Positions 41,518-49,963 of a DNA stretch of 64,000 nucleotides are shown here, piece after piece; position 1 is the first letter of the stretch, and each line of letters begins with the position of its first letter. The notes under the pieces are model-generated. The model was not told the DNA's origin. It saw only the letters and a program-made list of their open reading frames with translations, and ran no database searches. Location: positions 2,666,001-2,730,000 of the forward strand of contig NZ_QYRP01000002.1 of the NCBI RefSeq assembly GCF_003600895.1, in the 5' to 3' direction. The position numbers were made by a program, and so were the translations under genes. The DNA comes from Nocardioides cavernaquae (GTDB lineage Bacteria; Actinomycetota; Actinomycetes; Propionibacteriales; Nocardioidaceae).

Positions 41518-42233
41518 GGTGCGGAGATCTTCTTCTCGACGCCGTACTTCTCGATGTCGATCGTGTAGGTCACGTCGCGCTCGCCGGGGTAGAAGGCACC
41601 GGTCAGCTCCGTGCTGCGCAGGTGGCCGTCCGAGGTGATCTCGTAGAGCACCGAGAAGTCACCGGAGCTCGCGCTGGGCACGAGGAGCTGCACCTGCGCC
41701 GCGCTGAGGGTGCCGGAGTACTGGGTGAAGATCTCCTTGTTGTCGTCCCCGCCACGCACGGACTCGCCCTCCTCGAGGCCGGTCGTCTCGATCAGCAGGT
41801 CGGAGACGCCGCCGTCGGTGGCGAGCAGGAGGCCCGGGTCCGGGACGCCGAAGCGTGCGGGGTCGATCTCGGAGAAGTCCGGTCCGAGGAACGGGGACTT
41901 GGCCCAGACCTTGCCGTCGATCGCGATCACCTCGGCGCTGTCGGAGAAGCCCATCGCCTTGAGGTCGATGGTGCCCTCGAAGGATGACGGGTGCATCGCG
42001 GTGCCGCTGCCGCCCACGAGCAGGGCGCCCGAGGAGCTCTGGGGCAGGCCGGCGGACGTGATCGTGAGGTCGACGCCCGACGTCTCGTCGAGCAGCTCCT
42101 TGGCGTGGGCGAGCACGTCGTTGGGGGTATCGCCGGACGGCTTGTCGTCACTCGACCCGGAGCACGCGGTGGCGCCCGCGAGGAGCGTCACCGAGAGAAG
42201 AAGGGCAAGGGGCCGGAGTGTGCGGATCGACAT
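41514..42233 (-). CDS. LppX/LprAFG-family lipoprotein
   Basis: 239 aa, lipoprotein signal with lipobox ending GATAC (Cys24). The mature part has the LprG-like half-barrel pattern: LDETSGVDLTITSAGLPQS, GSGTAMHPSSFEGTIDL, VIAIDGKVWAKSPFLGPDF and the C-terminal VTYTIDIEKYG. Members bind acylated lipids in a hydrophobic pocket. Translation starts with ATG; the stop overlaps the GTG of the P55-like transporter gene. The parC stop lies 4 bp upstream of this gene's start, so it may be co-transcribed with parC. Confidence 0.85.
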   Translation of the reverse strand: MSIRTLRPLALLLSVTLLAGATACSGSSDDKPSGDTPNDVLAHAKELLDETSGVDLTITSAGLPQSSSGALLVGGSGTAMHPSSFEGTIDLKAMGFSDSAEVIAIDGKVWAKSPFLGPDFSEIDPARFGVPDPGLLLATDGGVSDLLIETTGLEEGESVRGGDDNKEIFTQYSGTLSAAQVQLLVPSASSGDFSVLYEITSDGHLRSTELTGAFYPGERDVTYTIDIEKYGVEKKISAP

Positions 42234-42237
42234 GCCG

Positions 42238-44715
42238 TCAGCCTCCCACAGGGGTGGGCTCGAGCGGCCCGAGCTGCACGACCACGGGTGCCGCGCACGC
42301 GACGATCGGCTGGGCCGCGGGCACACCCGACCCGTCGCGCTTGCCGTCGGGGGACGGCAGGTCGACCGGCGAACCGCTGGCCGCGGCCGCACGCGCCGGG
42401 GCCTCACCGGCCCACGCGAAGACCAGCACGTCCTCGCCCTTGAGGAAACGGTGGCAGCGCACGCCGCCGGTGCCGCGGCCCTTGGGCGGGTACTCGGTGA
42501 ACGGGGTGACCTTGACCGATCCGGACTCGGTGCCCGGGAGCGCGGTCGAGGAACCGGACGAGGTCACGACCACCGCGTCGTCGGACACGGCGCCGAACCA
42601 CGCGACGTACTCGTCGTCGGCGAGGCGGATGCCAGCGATGCCGCCGCCCGAGCGGCCCTGGGGACGCACCCCCTCGGCGGCGAAGTGCAGGAGCTGTGCG
42701 GTGCTGCTGATGAAGCACAGCGTCTCGGTGCGGGAGGTCAGCTCGAGGGCGCCGACCACCTCGTCTCCGTCCTTCAGCGAGATGAACTCCCAGTCGTCCT
42801 TGGCCGCGAGGTACTCGGGGTTGACCCGCTTCACGATGCCCTGCTTCGTGCCGACCGCGAGCCCCAGGCTGTTCTCCGCGAACGACGTGAGCCCGAGCAC
42901 CCGCTCGCCGGCGTCGAGCGAGATGAACTCGCTGACCGGGGCACCTCCGTTGAGGTGCGGGTCGTTGGCGGTCGAGGGCAGCGTCGGGAGGTCGAGCACG
43001 CCGATCTTGATGACCCGGCCGCGGTTGGTGAGCGCACCGATGTCGCCGCGGGCCGTTGCCCGGACCGCCGAGACGACCACGTCGTGCTTGGCGCGCCCCC
43101 CGCCATCCCCCGGCGGGTCGACGGTCGTGGTGCGGGCCAGCAGGCCGGACGAGGAGAGGTAGACGAAGCACGGGTCGTCCGCGACCTCGAGTGGCACGGC
43201 GCTCGTGACCGGAGCTCCGGCCGACTCCAGAAGCACGGTGCGACGCGGGGTGCCGAAGGTCTTCGCGACCTCGGCCAGCTCGTCGGAGACCACCTTGCGG
43301 AGCAGCTTCTCGTCGCCGAGGATCGCGTCGAGCTCCTCGATCGTGCGGCGCAGGTCCTCCTGCTCCTTCTCCAGCTCGAGCTTGCTGAACTTCGTCAGCC
43401 GGCGCAGCGCCATGTCGAGGATGTACTCGGCCTGCACCTCCGAGAGCTCGAAGATGTCGATCAAGCGCTCCTTGGCGCCCGCGGCGTTGTCGGAGGTGCG
43501 GATCACCTGGATCACCTCGTCGATGTCGAGGATCGCGATCAAGAGGCCCTCGACCAGGTGCAGCTTGTCCGCCGCCTTCCTGCGCCGGTACGCCGAGCGG
43601 CGGCGCACGACCTCGAAGCGGTGCCCGAGGAAGACATCGAGCAGCTCCTTGAGGCCGAGCGTGCGCGGCTGTCCCTCGACCAGGCAGACCGCGTTGATCG
43701 AGAACGACTCCTCGAGCGGGGTCATCTTGTAGAGCTGTTCGAGGATCGCCTCGGGGTGGAAGCCGTTCTTGACCTCGATGACGAGGCGCGTCGGGTTCGC
43801 CATGTCGGAGAGGTCCTTGATGTCGGAGATCCCCTGGAGCTTCTTGGCCTGGACCAGGGTCTTGATCCGCTCGACGACCTTCTCGATGCCGACGTTGTAG
43901 GGCATCTCGGTGACGACGATGCCCTTCTTGCGGCCCATCGTCTCGATGCGTGCGGTGGCCCGCATGCGGAAGCTTCCGCGCCCGCTCTCGTAGGCGTCGC
44001 GGATGCCGTCGAGGCCGATGATCTTGCCGCCGGTGGGCAGGTCGGGACCCGGGATGAAGCGCATCAGGTCGTCGACGGTGGCCTTGGGGTGGGTGATCAG
44101 GTGGCGCAGCGCCTGGACCGTCTCGACCAGGTTGTGGGGCGCCATGTTCGTGGCCATGCCGACCGCGATGCCGGTGGTGCCGTTGACCACCAGGTTGGGC
44201 AGCGCGGACGGGAGCACGGTCGGCTCGGTCTCGCGGCTGTCGTAGTTGGGCTTGAAGTCGACGGTGTCCTCGTCGATGGATGCGGTCATCGCGAGGGCCG
44301 CAGGGCTCATCCGGGCCTCGGTGTATCGCATTGCGGCCGGGCCGTTGTCGGGCGAGCCGAAGTTTCCGTGGCCGTCGATGAACGGGACGCGCATCGACCA
44401 CGGCTGCGCCATGCGCACCATCGCGTCGTAGATCGCGGAGTCGCCGTGCGGGTGCAACCGACCCATGACCTCGCCGACGACGCGGGCCGACTTAACGTGG
44501 CCACGGTCGGGCCGCAGGCCCATGTCCTGCATCGTGTAGAGGATCCGTCGCTGCACGGGCTTGAGCCCGTCACGCGCGTCGGGCAGTGCCCGCGCGTAGA
44601 TGACGGAGTAGGCGTACTCGAGGAACGAGGAGCGCATCTCGTCCCGGACATCGATGTCGAGGATGTGCTCCTCGAAGTCGTCGGGCAGCGGTGGTGGGGT
44701 GGTGCGTCGGGCCAT
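42238..44715 (-). CDS. parC: DNA topoisomerase IV subunit A (ParC)
   Basis: 825-aa breakage-reunion subunit. [35 protein letters not shown] and [10 protein letters not shown] with catalytic Tyr131. The quinolone-target positions are Ser93 and Asp97, the drug-sensitive type. The C-terminal beta-pinwheel spans about residues 510-790, and the GyrA box (QRRGGKG) is absent, fitting topoisomerase IV. GAGAAT lies 6 nt before the ATG (44722-44727 on this strand). Divergent from the Pat-like gene by 106 bp; followed after 4 bp by the LprG-like gene. Confidence 0.92.
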   Translation of the reverse strand: MARRTTPPPLPDDFEEHILDIDVRDEMRSSFLEYAYSVIYARALPDARDGLKPVQRRILYTMQDMGLRPDRGHVKSARVVGEVMGRLHPHGDSAIYDAMVRMAQPWSMRVPFIDGHGNFGSPDNGPAAMRYTEARMSPAALAMTASIDEDTVDFKPNYDSRETEPTVLPSALPNLVVNGTTGIAVGMATNMAPHNLVETVQALRHLITHPKATVDDLMRFIPGPDLPTGGKIIGLDGIRDAYESGRGSFRMRATARIETMGRKKGIVVTEMPYNVGIEKVVERIKTLVQAKKLQGISDIKDLSDMANPTRLVIEVKNGFHPEAILEQLYKMTPLEESFSINAVCLVEGQPRTLGLKELLDVFLGHRFEVVRRRSAYRRRKAADKLHLVEGLLIAILDIDEVIQVIRTSDNAAGAKERLIDIFELSEVQAEYILDMALRRLTKFSKLELEKEQEDLRRTIEELDAILGDEKLLRKVVSDELAEVAKTFGTPRRTVLLESAGAPVTSAVPLEVADDPCFVYLSSSGLLARTTTVDPPGDGGGRAKHDVVVSAVRATARGDIGALTNRGRVIKIGVLDLPTLPSTANDPHLNGGAPVSEFISLDAGERVLGLTSFAENSLGLAVGTKQGIVKRVNPEYLAAKDDWEFISLKDGDEVVGALELTSRTETLCFISSTAQLLHFAAEGVRPQGRSGGGIAGIRLADDEYVAWFGAVSDDAVVVTSSGSSTALPGTESGSVKVTPFTEYPPKGRGTGGVRCHRFLKGEDVLVFAWAGEAPARAAAASGSPVDLPSPDGKRDGSGVPAAQPIVACAAPVVVQLGPLEPTPVGG

Positions 44716-44809
44716 GCGCGCATTCTCCCCGGTACGCCGCGTGGATCAGGACGTGGCACGCCGCATGGTCGGCCTGGGCTGGTGCAACCTGCTCGTCACG
44801 GTGGACCGA

Positions 44810-44815
44810 TAGATT
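44810..44815 (+). promoter_or_regulatory. -10 element of the Pat-like gene (leaderless start)
   Basis: TAGATT ends 6 nt before the GTG at 44822; TANNNT type. No Shine-Dalgarno upstream of the GTG. Confidence 0.5.
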
Positions 44816-44821
44816 GCTGCC

Positions 44822-47518
44822 GTGACCGACGCCCAGCAGGTTCCCGCGCCGCCCCGCCACTGGGAAGCCGATGTCCTGCTGCTTGACGGGGGCACTGCGC
44901 ACATCCGTCCGATCCGGCCGGAGGACGCTCCGCGGATCGTCGAGTTCTACGCGCGGGTGTCCGACGCGTCGAAGTACTACCGCTTCTTCGCGCCCATGCC
45001 GAAGCTCTCCCAGCGCGACCTCAAGCGCTTCACGGAGGTCGACCACACCGGCCGCGTCGCCTTCATCCTCGAGCTCGCCGACCGGATCATCGCGGTCGGG
45101 CGCTTCGACGTGATCGAGCCGGGGGAGGCGGAGGTCGCGTTCCTCGTCGAGGACCGGCACCAGGGCCGCGGCATCGCGCAGATCCTGCTGGAGCACCTCG
45201 CCCAGGCCGGCCGTGAGGTCGGCGTACGCCGCTTCGTCGCCGAGGTCCTGCCCGACAACAAGCGGATGATCGCCACGCTGGAGGCGGCCGGCTACCAGGT
45301 GGCCGGCGGTGTGCAGCACGGCGTGATGAGCCTCGAGTTCTCGATCGACCCGACCACGATGGCCATCGGCGTGATGTCGGCGCGCGAGCACCGTGCCGAG
45401 GCGGCATCGATCGCCCAGTTCTTCGCGGCACGCTCGGTCGCGGTCATCGGCGCCAGCCGCCGCCAGGACACCATCGGACAGGCCCTGGTCCGCAACCTCG
45501 TCACCGGCGACTTCACCGGCCGCGTGTACGCCGTGAACCCGGCCGCCGAGGCGGTCAGCGGCCTCCCGGCGTACTCCAGCGTGTCCGACATCCCCGACCA
45601 GGTGGACCTCGCGATCATCGCGGTGCCCGCGACCGCGGTCCACGACGTCGTGCTCGACTGCGCGGCCAAGGGCGTCAAGGGCCTGGTCGTCATCTCGTCC
45701 GGCTTCGCCGAGACGGGGGAGGAGGGACGCCGTCGGCAGCGCAAGCTCGTCGGTCTCGCCCGCTCCTACGGGCTGCGACTGATCGGGCCCAACTGCCTCG
45801 GTGTGATCAACACCGACCCCGAGGTGCGGCTCAACGCCTCGCTGTCGCCGCTGATGCCGGCGCGTGGTCGCGCGGGCTTCTTCTGCCAGTCCGGTGCGCT
45901 CGGCTCGGCGATCCTCGAGAAGGTCAACAACCGGGGCCTCGGCCTGTCGACGTTCGTCTCGGCGGGCAACCGCGCCGACGTGTCCGGCAACGACCTCCTG
46001 CAGTACTGGGAGGAGGACGACTCCACCGAGGTGGTCCTGCTGTACCTGGAGTCCATCGGAAACCCGCGCAAGTTCTCCCGCGTCGCGCGCCGCGTCAGCC
46101 GCCGCAAGCCGGTCATCGCCGTGCGTTCCGGGCGAAGCACGCAGGGCGTGCCGATGGGCCATGCGGTCCGGACCTTCGCCGCACCGAGCGGTGCGATCGA
46201 TGCGATGTTCCGGCAGGCCGGCGTGATCCAGGTCGACACCCTGGACGAGATGTTCGACGTCGCCCAGCTGCTCGCGCACCAGCCGCTCCCGGCCGGTCGC
46301 CGGGTCGCGATCGTCGGAAACTCCGACGCGCTCGGCCTGCTCGCCGCCGACGCGGCCGCCTCCGCGGGCCTGGTGGTGAGCAAGTCCGTCGAGCTCGGTG
46401 CCGATGCGGGTGCGGAGGACTTCGAGGACGCGCTCGACCGGGCCATCGACGACCCTGCCGTCGACGCGGTCGTCGCGGTCTACATCCCGCCCCTCAACAC
46501 CACCGGCGTCGAGGTCGCCAACGTGTTGGCCGCGGTCGGTGAGCAGTCCGACAAGCCGCTGGTCTCGACGTTCCTCGGCGCGGAGGGTGTTCCCGAGCTG
46601 CTGCGGGTCCCCGACGTCGCGGGAGCCACCGCGGGGCGCGGCTCGGTGCCGTCGTACCCGGCGGTGGAGGCGGCCGTGCGCGCGCTCGCCCAGGTCGTCG
46701 AGTACGCCCTGTGGCTGCGCACCCCGCAGACCGACGTCGCCGAGCTCGACGTCGACCCGGACCGCGGGCGCGCCGTGATCGAGGGCGTCCTGCGCACCTC
46801 GCCGCGCGGTCGCGAGCTGCAGTACGACGAGCTCCGCGAGCTGCTCGACGCCTATGGCATCGACCTCTGGCCCCAGCGCCCCGTCTTCACGATCGAGGAG
46901 GCGCTGGCGGCCGGCGAGGAGTTCGGCTGGGACGTCGTGCTCAAGGCGACCGCCGAGCGGTTCCGGCACCGACCCGACCTGGCCCACGTCTGGCGCAACA
47001 TCGGCGACGCGGGCGACATGCAGCACGCCTGGACGGCACTCCGGGCGATCATCGACCGCCCGGACGAGGCGGGTTTCGTCGTGCAGCCGACCGCGAAGCC
47101 CGGTGTGCCCGTCAGCATCGCCGCCGAGGAGGACCCGCTCTTCGGACCCGTCGTCTCCTTCGGCATCGCCGGTCCGCTCTCGGAGCTCCTCGGCGACCGT
47201 GCCTACCGCATCCCGCCGCTGAGCGTGCACGACGCACGCGCGATGACCCGCGAGATCAAGGGCTCGCCGATGCTCTTCGGCTACCGCGGCAGCGAGGTCG
47301 TCGACGTGGACCGCATCGAGGACCTGGCCCTGCGGATCGCGCGTCTGAAGAACGACCTGACGCAGCTGCAGGCAGTCGCCCTGCCCCTGGTCATGGCCGG
47401 TCGTGAGGGTGCCCCCGTGCTCACGGCGACCGCCCGAGTCGAGCCGTTGACCGACCAGCGCTCCGACTGGTTCGCCCGACGGCTCAACCCGCACCCCGGT
47501 GACACCCTCAGCGACTGA
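44822..47518 (+). CDS. GNAT acetyltransferase / NDP-forming acyl-CoA synthetase fusion (Pat-like)
   Basis: 898 aa. Residues about 25-180 are a GNAT domain (TAHIRPIRPEDAPRIVEF, VAFLVEDRHQGRGIAQILL with the acetyl-CoA loop). Residues about 200-330 form a CoA-binding domain (FFAARSVAVIGASRRQDTIG), about 340-680 a succinyl-CoA-ligase-like region (IGPNCLGVINTDP, FFCQSGALGSA) and about 690-890 an ATP-grasp domain. This GNAT-first order is the reverse of Salmonella Pat and matches Streptomyces-type Pat proteins. The synthetase part of Pat enzymes is catalytically inactive and senses ligands while the GNAT part acetylates acyl-CoA synthetases; that role is inferred here. GTG start supported by TAGATT 6 nt upstream. 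Confidence 0.88.
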   Translation: MTDAQQVPAPPRHWEADVLLLDGGTAHIRPIRPEDAPRIVEFYARVSDASKYYRFFAPMPKLSQRDLKRFTEVDHTGRVAFILELADRIIAVGRFDVIEPGEAEVAFLVEDRHQGRGIAQILLEHLAQAGREVGVRRFVAEVLPDNKRMIATLEAAGYQVAGGVQHGVMSLEFSIDPTTMAIGVMSAREHRAEAASIAQFFAARSVAVIGASRRQDTIGQALVRNLVTGDFTGRVYAVNPAAEAVSGLPAYSSVSDIPDQVDLAIIAVPATAVHDVVLDCAAKGVKGLVVISSGFAETGEEGRRRQRKLVGLARSYGLRLIGPNCLGVINTDPEVRLNASLSPLMPARGRAGFFCQSGALGSAILEKVNNRGLGLSTFVSAGNRADVSGNDLLQYWEEDDSTEVVLLYLESIGNPRKFSRVARRVSRRKPVIAVRSGRSTQGVPMGHAVRTFAAPSGAIDAMFRQAGVIQVDTLDEMFDVAQLLAHQPLPAGRRVAIVGNSDALGLLAADAAASAGLVVSKSVELGADAGAEDFEDALDRAIDDPAVDAVVAVYIPPLNTTGVEVANVLAAVGEQSDKPLVSTFLGAEGVPELLRVPDVAGATAGRGSVPSYPAVEAAVRALAQVVEYALWLRTPQTDVAELDVDPDRGRAVIEGVLRTSPRGRELQYDELRELLDAYGIDLWPQRPVFTIEEALAAGEEFGWDVVLKATAERFRHRPDLAHVWRNIGDAGDMQHAWTALRAIIDRPDEAGFVVQPTAKPGVPVSIAAEEDPLFGPVVSFGIAGPLSELLGDRAYRIPPLSVHDARAMTREIKGSPMLFGYRGSEVVDVDRIEDLALRIARLKNDLTQLQAVALPLVMAGREGAPVLTATARVEPLTDQRSDWFARRLNPHPGDTLSD

Positions 47519-47521
47519 GGC

Positions 47522-49963
47522 TCACGGTTGCAGGAAGGCGAACTGGGCGACCTTGTTCGGCAGGTCGACCTGCGGGCCGTCGACGAATCCCACGCGGCGG
47601 AACAGGTCGATCGAGGCAGTGTTGGCGGCATCCGGTTCGACGACGAGCCGTGCCACCTCGGGCCGGTCGAAGAGGGTGTCCCTGATGTAGCAGGTGACCT
47701 CCATCGTGTGGCCCGCGCGGATGGCCGTGTCCGCGAGGAACAGGTGGACGCCGAGGTCGCCCGGCTCGCGGTCGTAGAACTCACCGAGCTCGTCGACCCC
47801 CGGATCCCAGGTCTGGAACAGCCCGACCGGAAGGCCGTCGATCTGGAGCACGTACGCCGCGAGGTGCGGCTGGTCCTGGATCCACGCGTAGATCTCGCCG
47901 ACCTCCTCGCGCGGCTTGTCGAGCATGCCCCAGTAGACGGCGCGGGGCTCGGTGACCCAGCCGTGGAGCAGGTCGAGGTCGGCGACGGGGTCGAGGTCGC
48001 GGTGGGTGATGGACACGGGGGTCTCCTCGGTGAGCTGCGCCCAGTCAGTGACCAGGGGCAAGGTGCCGCCGCACGCCCAGGTGGCGTGCTGGTCGGCGTG
48101 GTGGGGATCCGAGGGGTCGCCCGAGATGCCCAGAGGCACGACCCAACGGCTGTGTGAACGGTCTGCGAGGTCCCACGCGTAACGGGCCACCGAGCCACGA
48201 ACGCAGACCCCGGTGCCGGGCAGCCAGCTGGCCGCCCGGACGGTGTCGCCGTCGCCCGCCAGGGGTGTTGACGGTGACGTGCGCTCGTGGGGCAGCCCGA
48301 ACTGCTCCAGCGCGTGCAGGGGGTGGAAGCGATGCCGCTCCGGCCAGCTCGCCCTGGCGTGCTCTGTGGCGAGCTCGGCCGCACACTCCCTGACGACCGG
48401 CGCGAGATCGATGCCGAAGGGCGTGCCGTGCTCGACGAGGACGTGAAGGGAGGCGGCGACGCGGCCCGGGAGCGAGGACCACGGCTCGAAGAGCGGCCCG
48501 TGCGGCGAAGGCTCCCTCAACGGAGAGAGCTGAGGGGCGGCGCAGATCGCATCGACCACCCGCTCACGCAACCCTGCGAACCATGCTGCGCCCGGGGACC
48601 CGTCCATCGCGCCGCCCCAGGCCGGCCGGAGCTCCGCCGGGACGAGGTCGAGGAGTCCGGCCAGCTGCGTCTGCTGGACGTCCGCGAGCACCTCCGCGGC
48701 CGAGGTGGCATCGAGCGCCGGTGCCGCGGAGAGGAGCTCCCGGATTCGGTCGGCGCGGAATGGAGGAGCGAAGTCGCGGCCCAGCACGTCGTACGCCGCG
48801 CCGCCGCGCTCGTTGGCGGTGACGAAGGCTCCGTCAGGCGCCACCTCGGTCCGGGGCAGGCCGGAGACCCACCCCGCCCAGTCACCGGCATCGGAGCGGA
48901 CCGGGACGACACCAGCCACCCTGTGCAGGACGCGCCCCGCGCTGTCAGCGATGACCACGTTGTTCACCGGCTCCACCCAGTGCTCGAGGGCGGCGTCGAC
49001 GTCGGCGACGGTCCGGGAGCGGAGCAGGGGCAACAGCGCGCCGAACCCGAGGTCGCCGAGATCGTGCGCGGGAGTCTGGAGCACGAGCGCCGTCCCGTCG
49101 GAGGGGTCGCCGAGGACGACCGGACCGCGCGCCGTGCTCAGCACGTCGATCTGCACCGGAGCGGCATCGCGTACGACGATGGTCTGCGTCTCCCGGGTCA
49201 CCGACTCCGAGGGCGAGAGCGGGTGCAGGTCCTGGTAGTCGGCCACCGCGTTCGTGACAGCCCAGGCGACCGACCCGGCGTGCCCGAAGTGCTGGACGCC
49301 GGGAACACCCGGGAAGGTGAGCCCGACCACGTCGAAGCCGTGCAGGCTGTCCGTGCAGGCCAGCCTCACCTGGAGGTAGACGTTCGGCGCCTCGAAGACC
49401 CGATGTGGGTCGCCCGCCACGAGCGGAGCGCCGGACGTGGTGCGGCCGCCGCCCACGGCGTACGCGTTGCTGCCGCCGGCCAGCCCCTCGGTCCGGAACA
49501 GGTCCGCGTCCTCGCCGAGGACGTCGCGCGCGCGGGCGTGGAACAGCTTCGACGGGAACGAGCCGAACAGGACGTGCTGCACCTGGAACACCGCCAGCGG
49601 CGTCCACGGCTGCCACGCTCCGGGAGAGGCGCCCAGTGCCTCCAGCTCGACGCCGGTTGCGCCCTCGTCGAAGGCGGTGTTGACCCCGTCGACGTACGCC
49701 GCGAGGAAGTCGCGGGTGTGCGTGTCGAGACGTGACCAGGCAGTCTGCGCGATCGCCTCGAGCCGGGTGCGGCGCGCGAACACGTCCCACTCGACACCTG
49801 CCGGACCGAGCAGCTCGGCGGTGCGGCCCTCGCCGCGGAGCCGCTCGATCTCCAGCTGCCAGGCCCGGTCGCGCGCGGTGACCTGGCCCTGCTCGAAGGC
49901 GAGGTCTCCGAGCGACGACGCCCGGATGTGCGGGATGCCCCACGGGTCGCGGAAGACGGTCAC
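47522..49963 (-). CDS. Penicillin acylase-type Ntn hydrolase fused to a siderophore GNAT acyltransferase
   Basis: 813 aa, last gene of the siderophore operon. Residues about 1-640 are a penicillin amidase-family Ntn hydrolase: VTVFRDPWGIPHIRASSLGD at the N-terminus, the autoprocessing Gly-Ser site AGGSNAYAVGGG with nucleophile Ser155, FGHAGSVAWAVTNAVADYQD, and VEPVNNVVIADSAG. There is no signal peptide, unlike most family members. Residues about 650-813 are a GNAT of the IucB/AlcB/RhbD type (HGWVTEPRAVYWGM, REPGDLGVHLF, VARLVVEPDAAN). The GTG at 49963 overlaps the previous stop as GTGA, which fixes the start. Possible roles: deacylating an acylated intermediate or inactivating a beta-lactam or quorum signal while acylating hydroxylamines. 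I know of no characterised enzyme with this architecture. Confidence 0.85.
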   Translation of the reverse strand: MTVFRDPWGIPHIRASSLGDLAFEQGQVTARDRAWQLEIERLRGEGRTAELLGPAGVEWDVFARRTRLEAIAQTAWSRLDTHTRDFLAAYVDGVNTAFDEGATGVELEALGASPGAWQPWTPLAVFQVQHVLFGSFPSKLFHARARDVLGEDADLFRTEGLAGGSNAYAVGGGRTTSGAPLVAGDPHRVFEAPNVYLQVRLACTDSLHGFDVVGLTFPGVPGVQHFGHAGSVAWAVTNAVADYQDLHPLSPSESVTRETQTIVVRDAAPVQIDVLSTARGPVVLGDPSDGTALVLQTPAHDLGDLGFGALLPLLRSRTVADVDAALEHWVEPVNNVVIADSAGRVLHRVAGVVPVRSDAGDWAGWVSGLPRTEVAPDGAFVTANERGGAAYDVLGRDFAPPFRADRIRELLSAAPALDATSAAEVLADVQQTQLAGLLDLVPAELRPAWGGAMDGSPGAAWFAGLRERVVDAICAAPQLSPLREPSPHGPLFEPWSSLPGRVAASLHVLVEHGTPFGIDLAPVVRECAAELATEHARASWPERHRFHPLHALEQFGLPHERTSPSTPLAGDGDTVRAASWLPGTGVCVRGSVARYAWDLADRSHSRWVVPLGISGDPSDPHHADQHATWACGGTLPLVTDWAQLTEETPVSITHRDLDPVADLDLLHGWVTEPRAVYWGMLDKPREEVGEIYAWIQDQPHLAAYVLQIDGLPVGLFQTWDPGVDELGEFYDREPGDLGVHLFLADTAIRAGHTMEVTCYIRDTLFDRPEVARLVVEPDAANTASIDLFRRVGFVDGPQVDLPNKVAQFAFLQP

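Noticed and set aside
41710..44886. 1058-codon open frame opposite parC and the LprG-like gene
   Set aside because: Antisense shadow of well-conserved genes in GC-rich DNA; no recognisable domain.
44570..47494. 974-codon open frame opposite the Pat-like gene
   Set aside because: Shadow frame; the plus-strand protein is clearly real.
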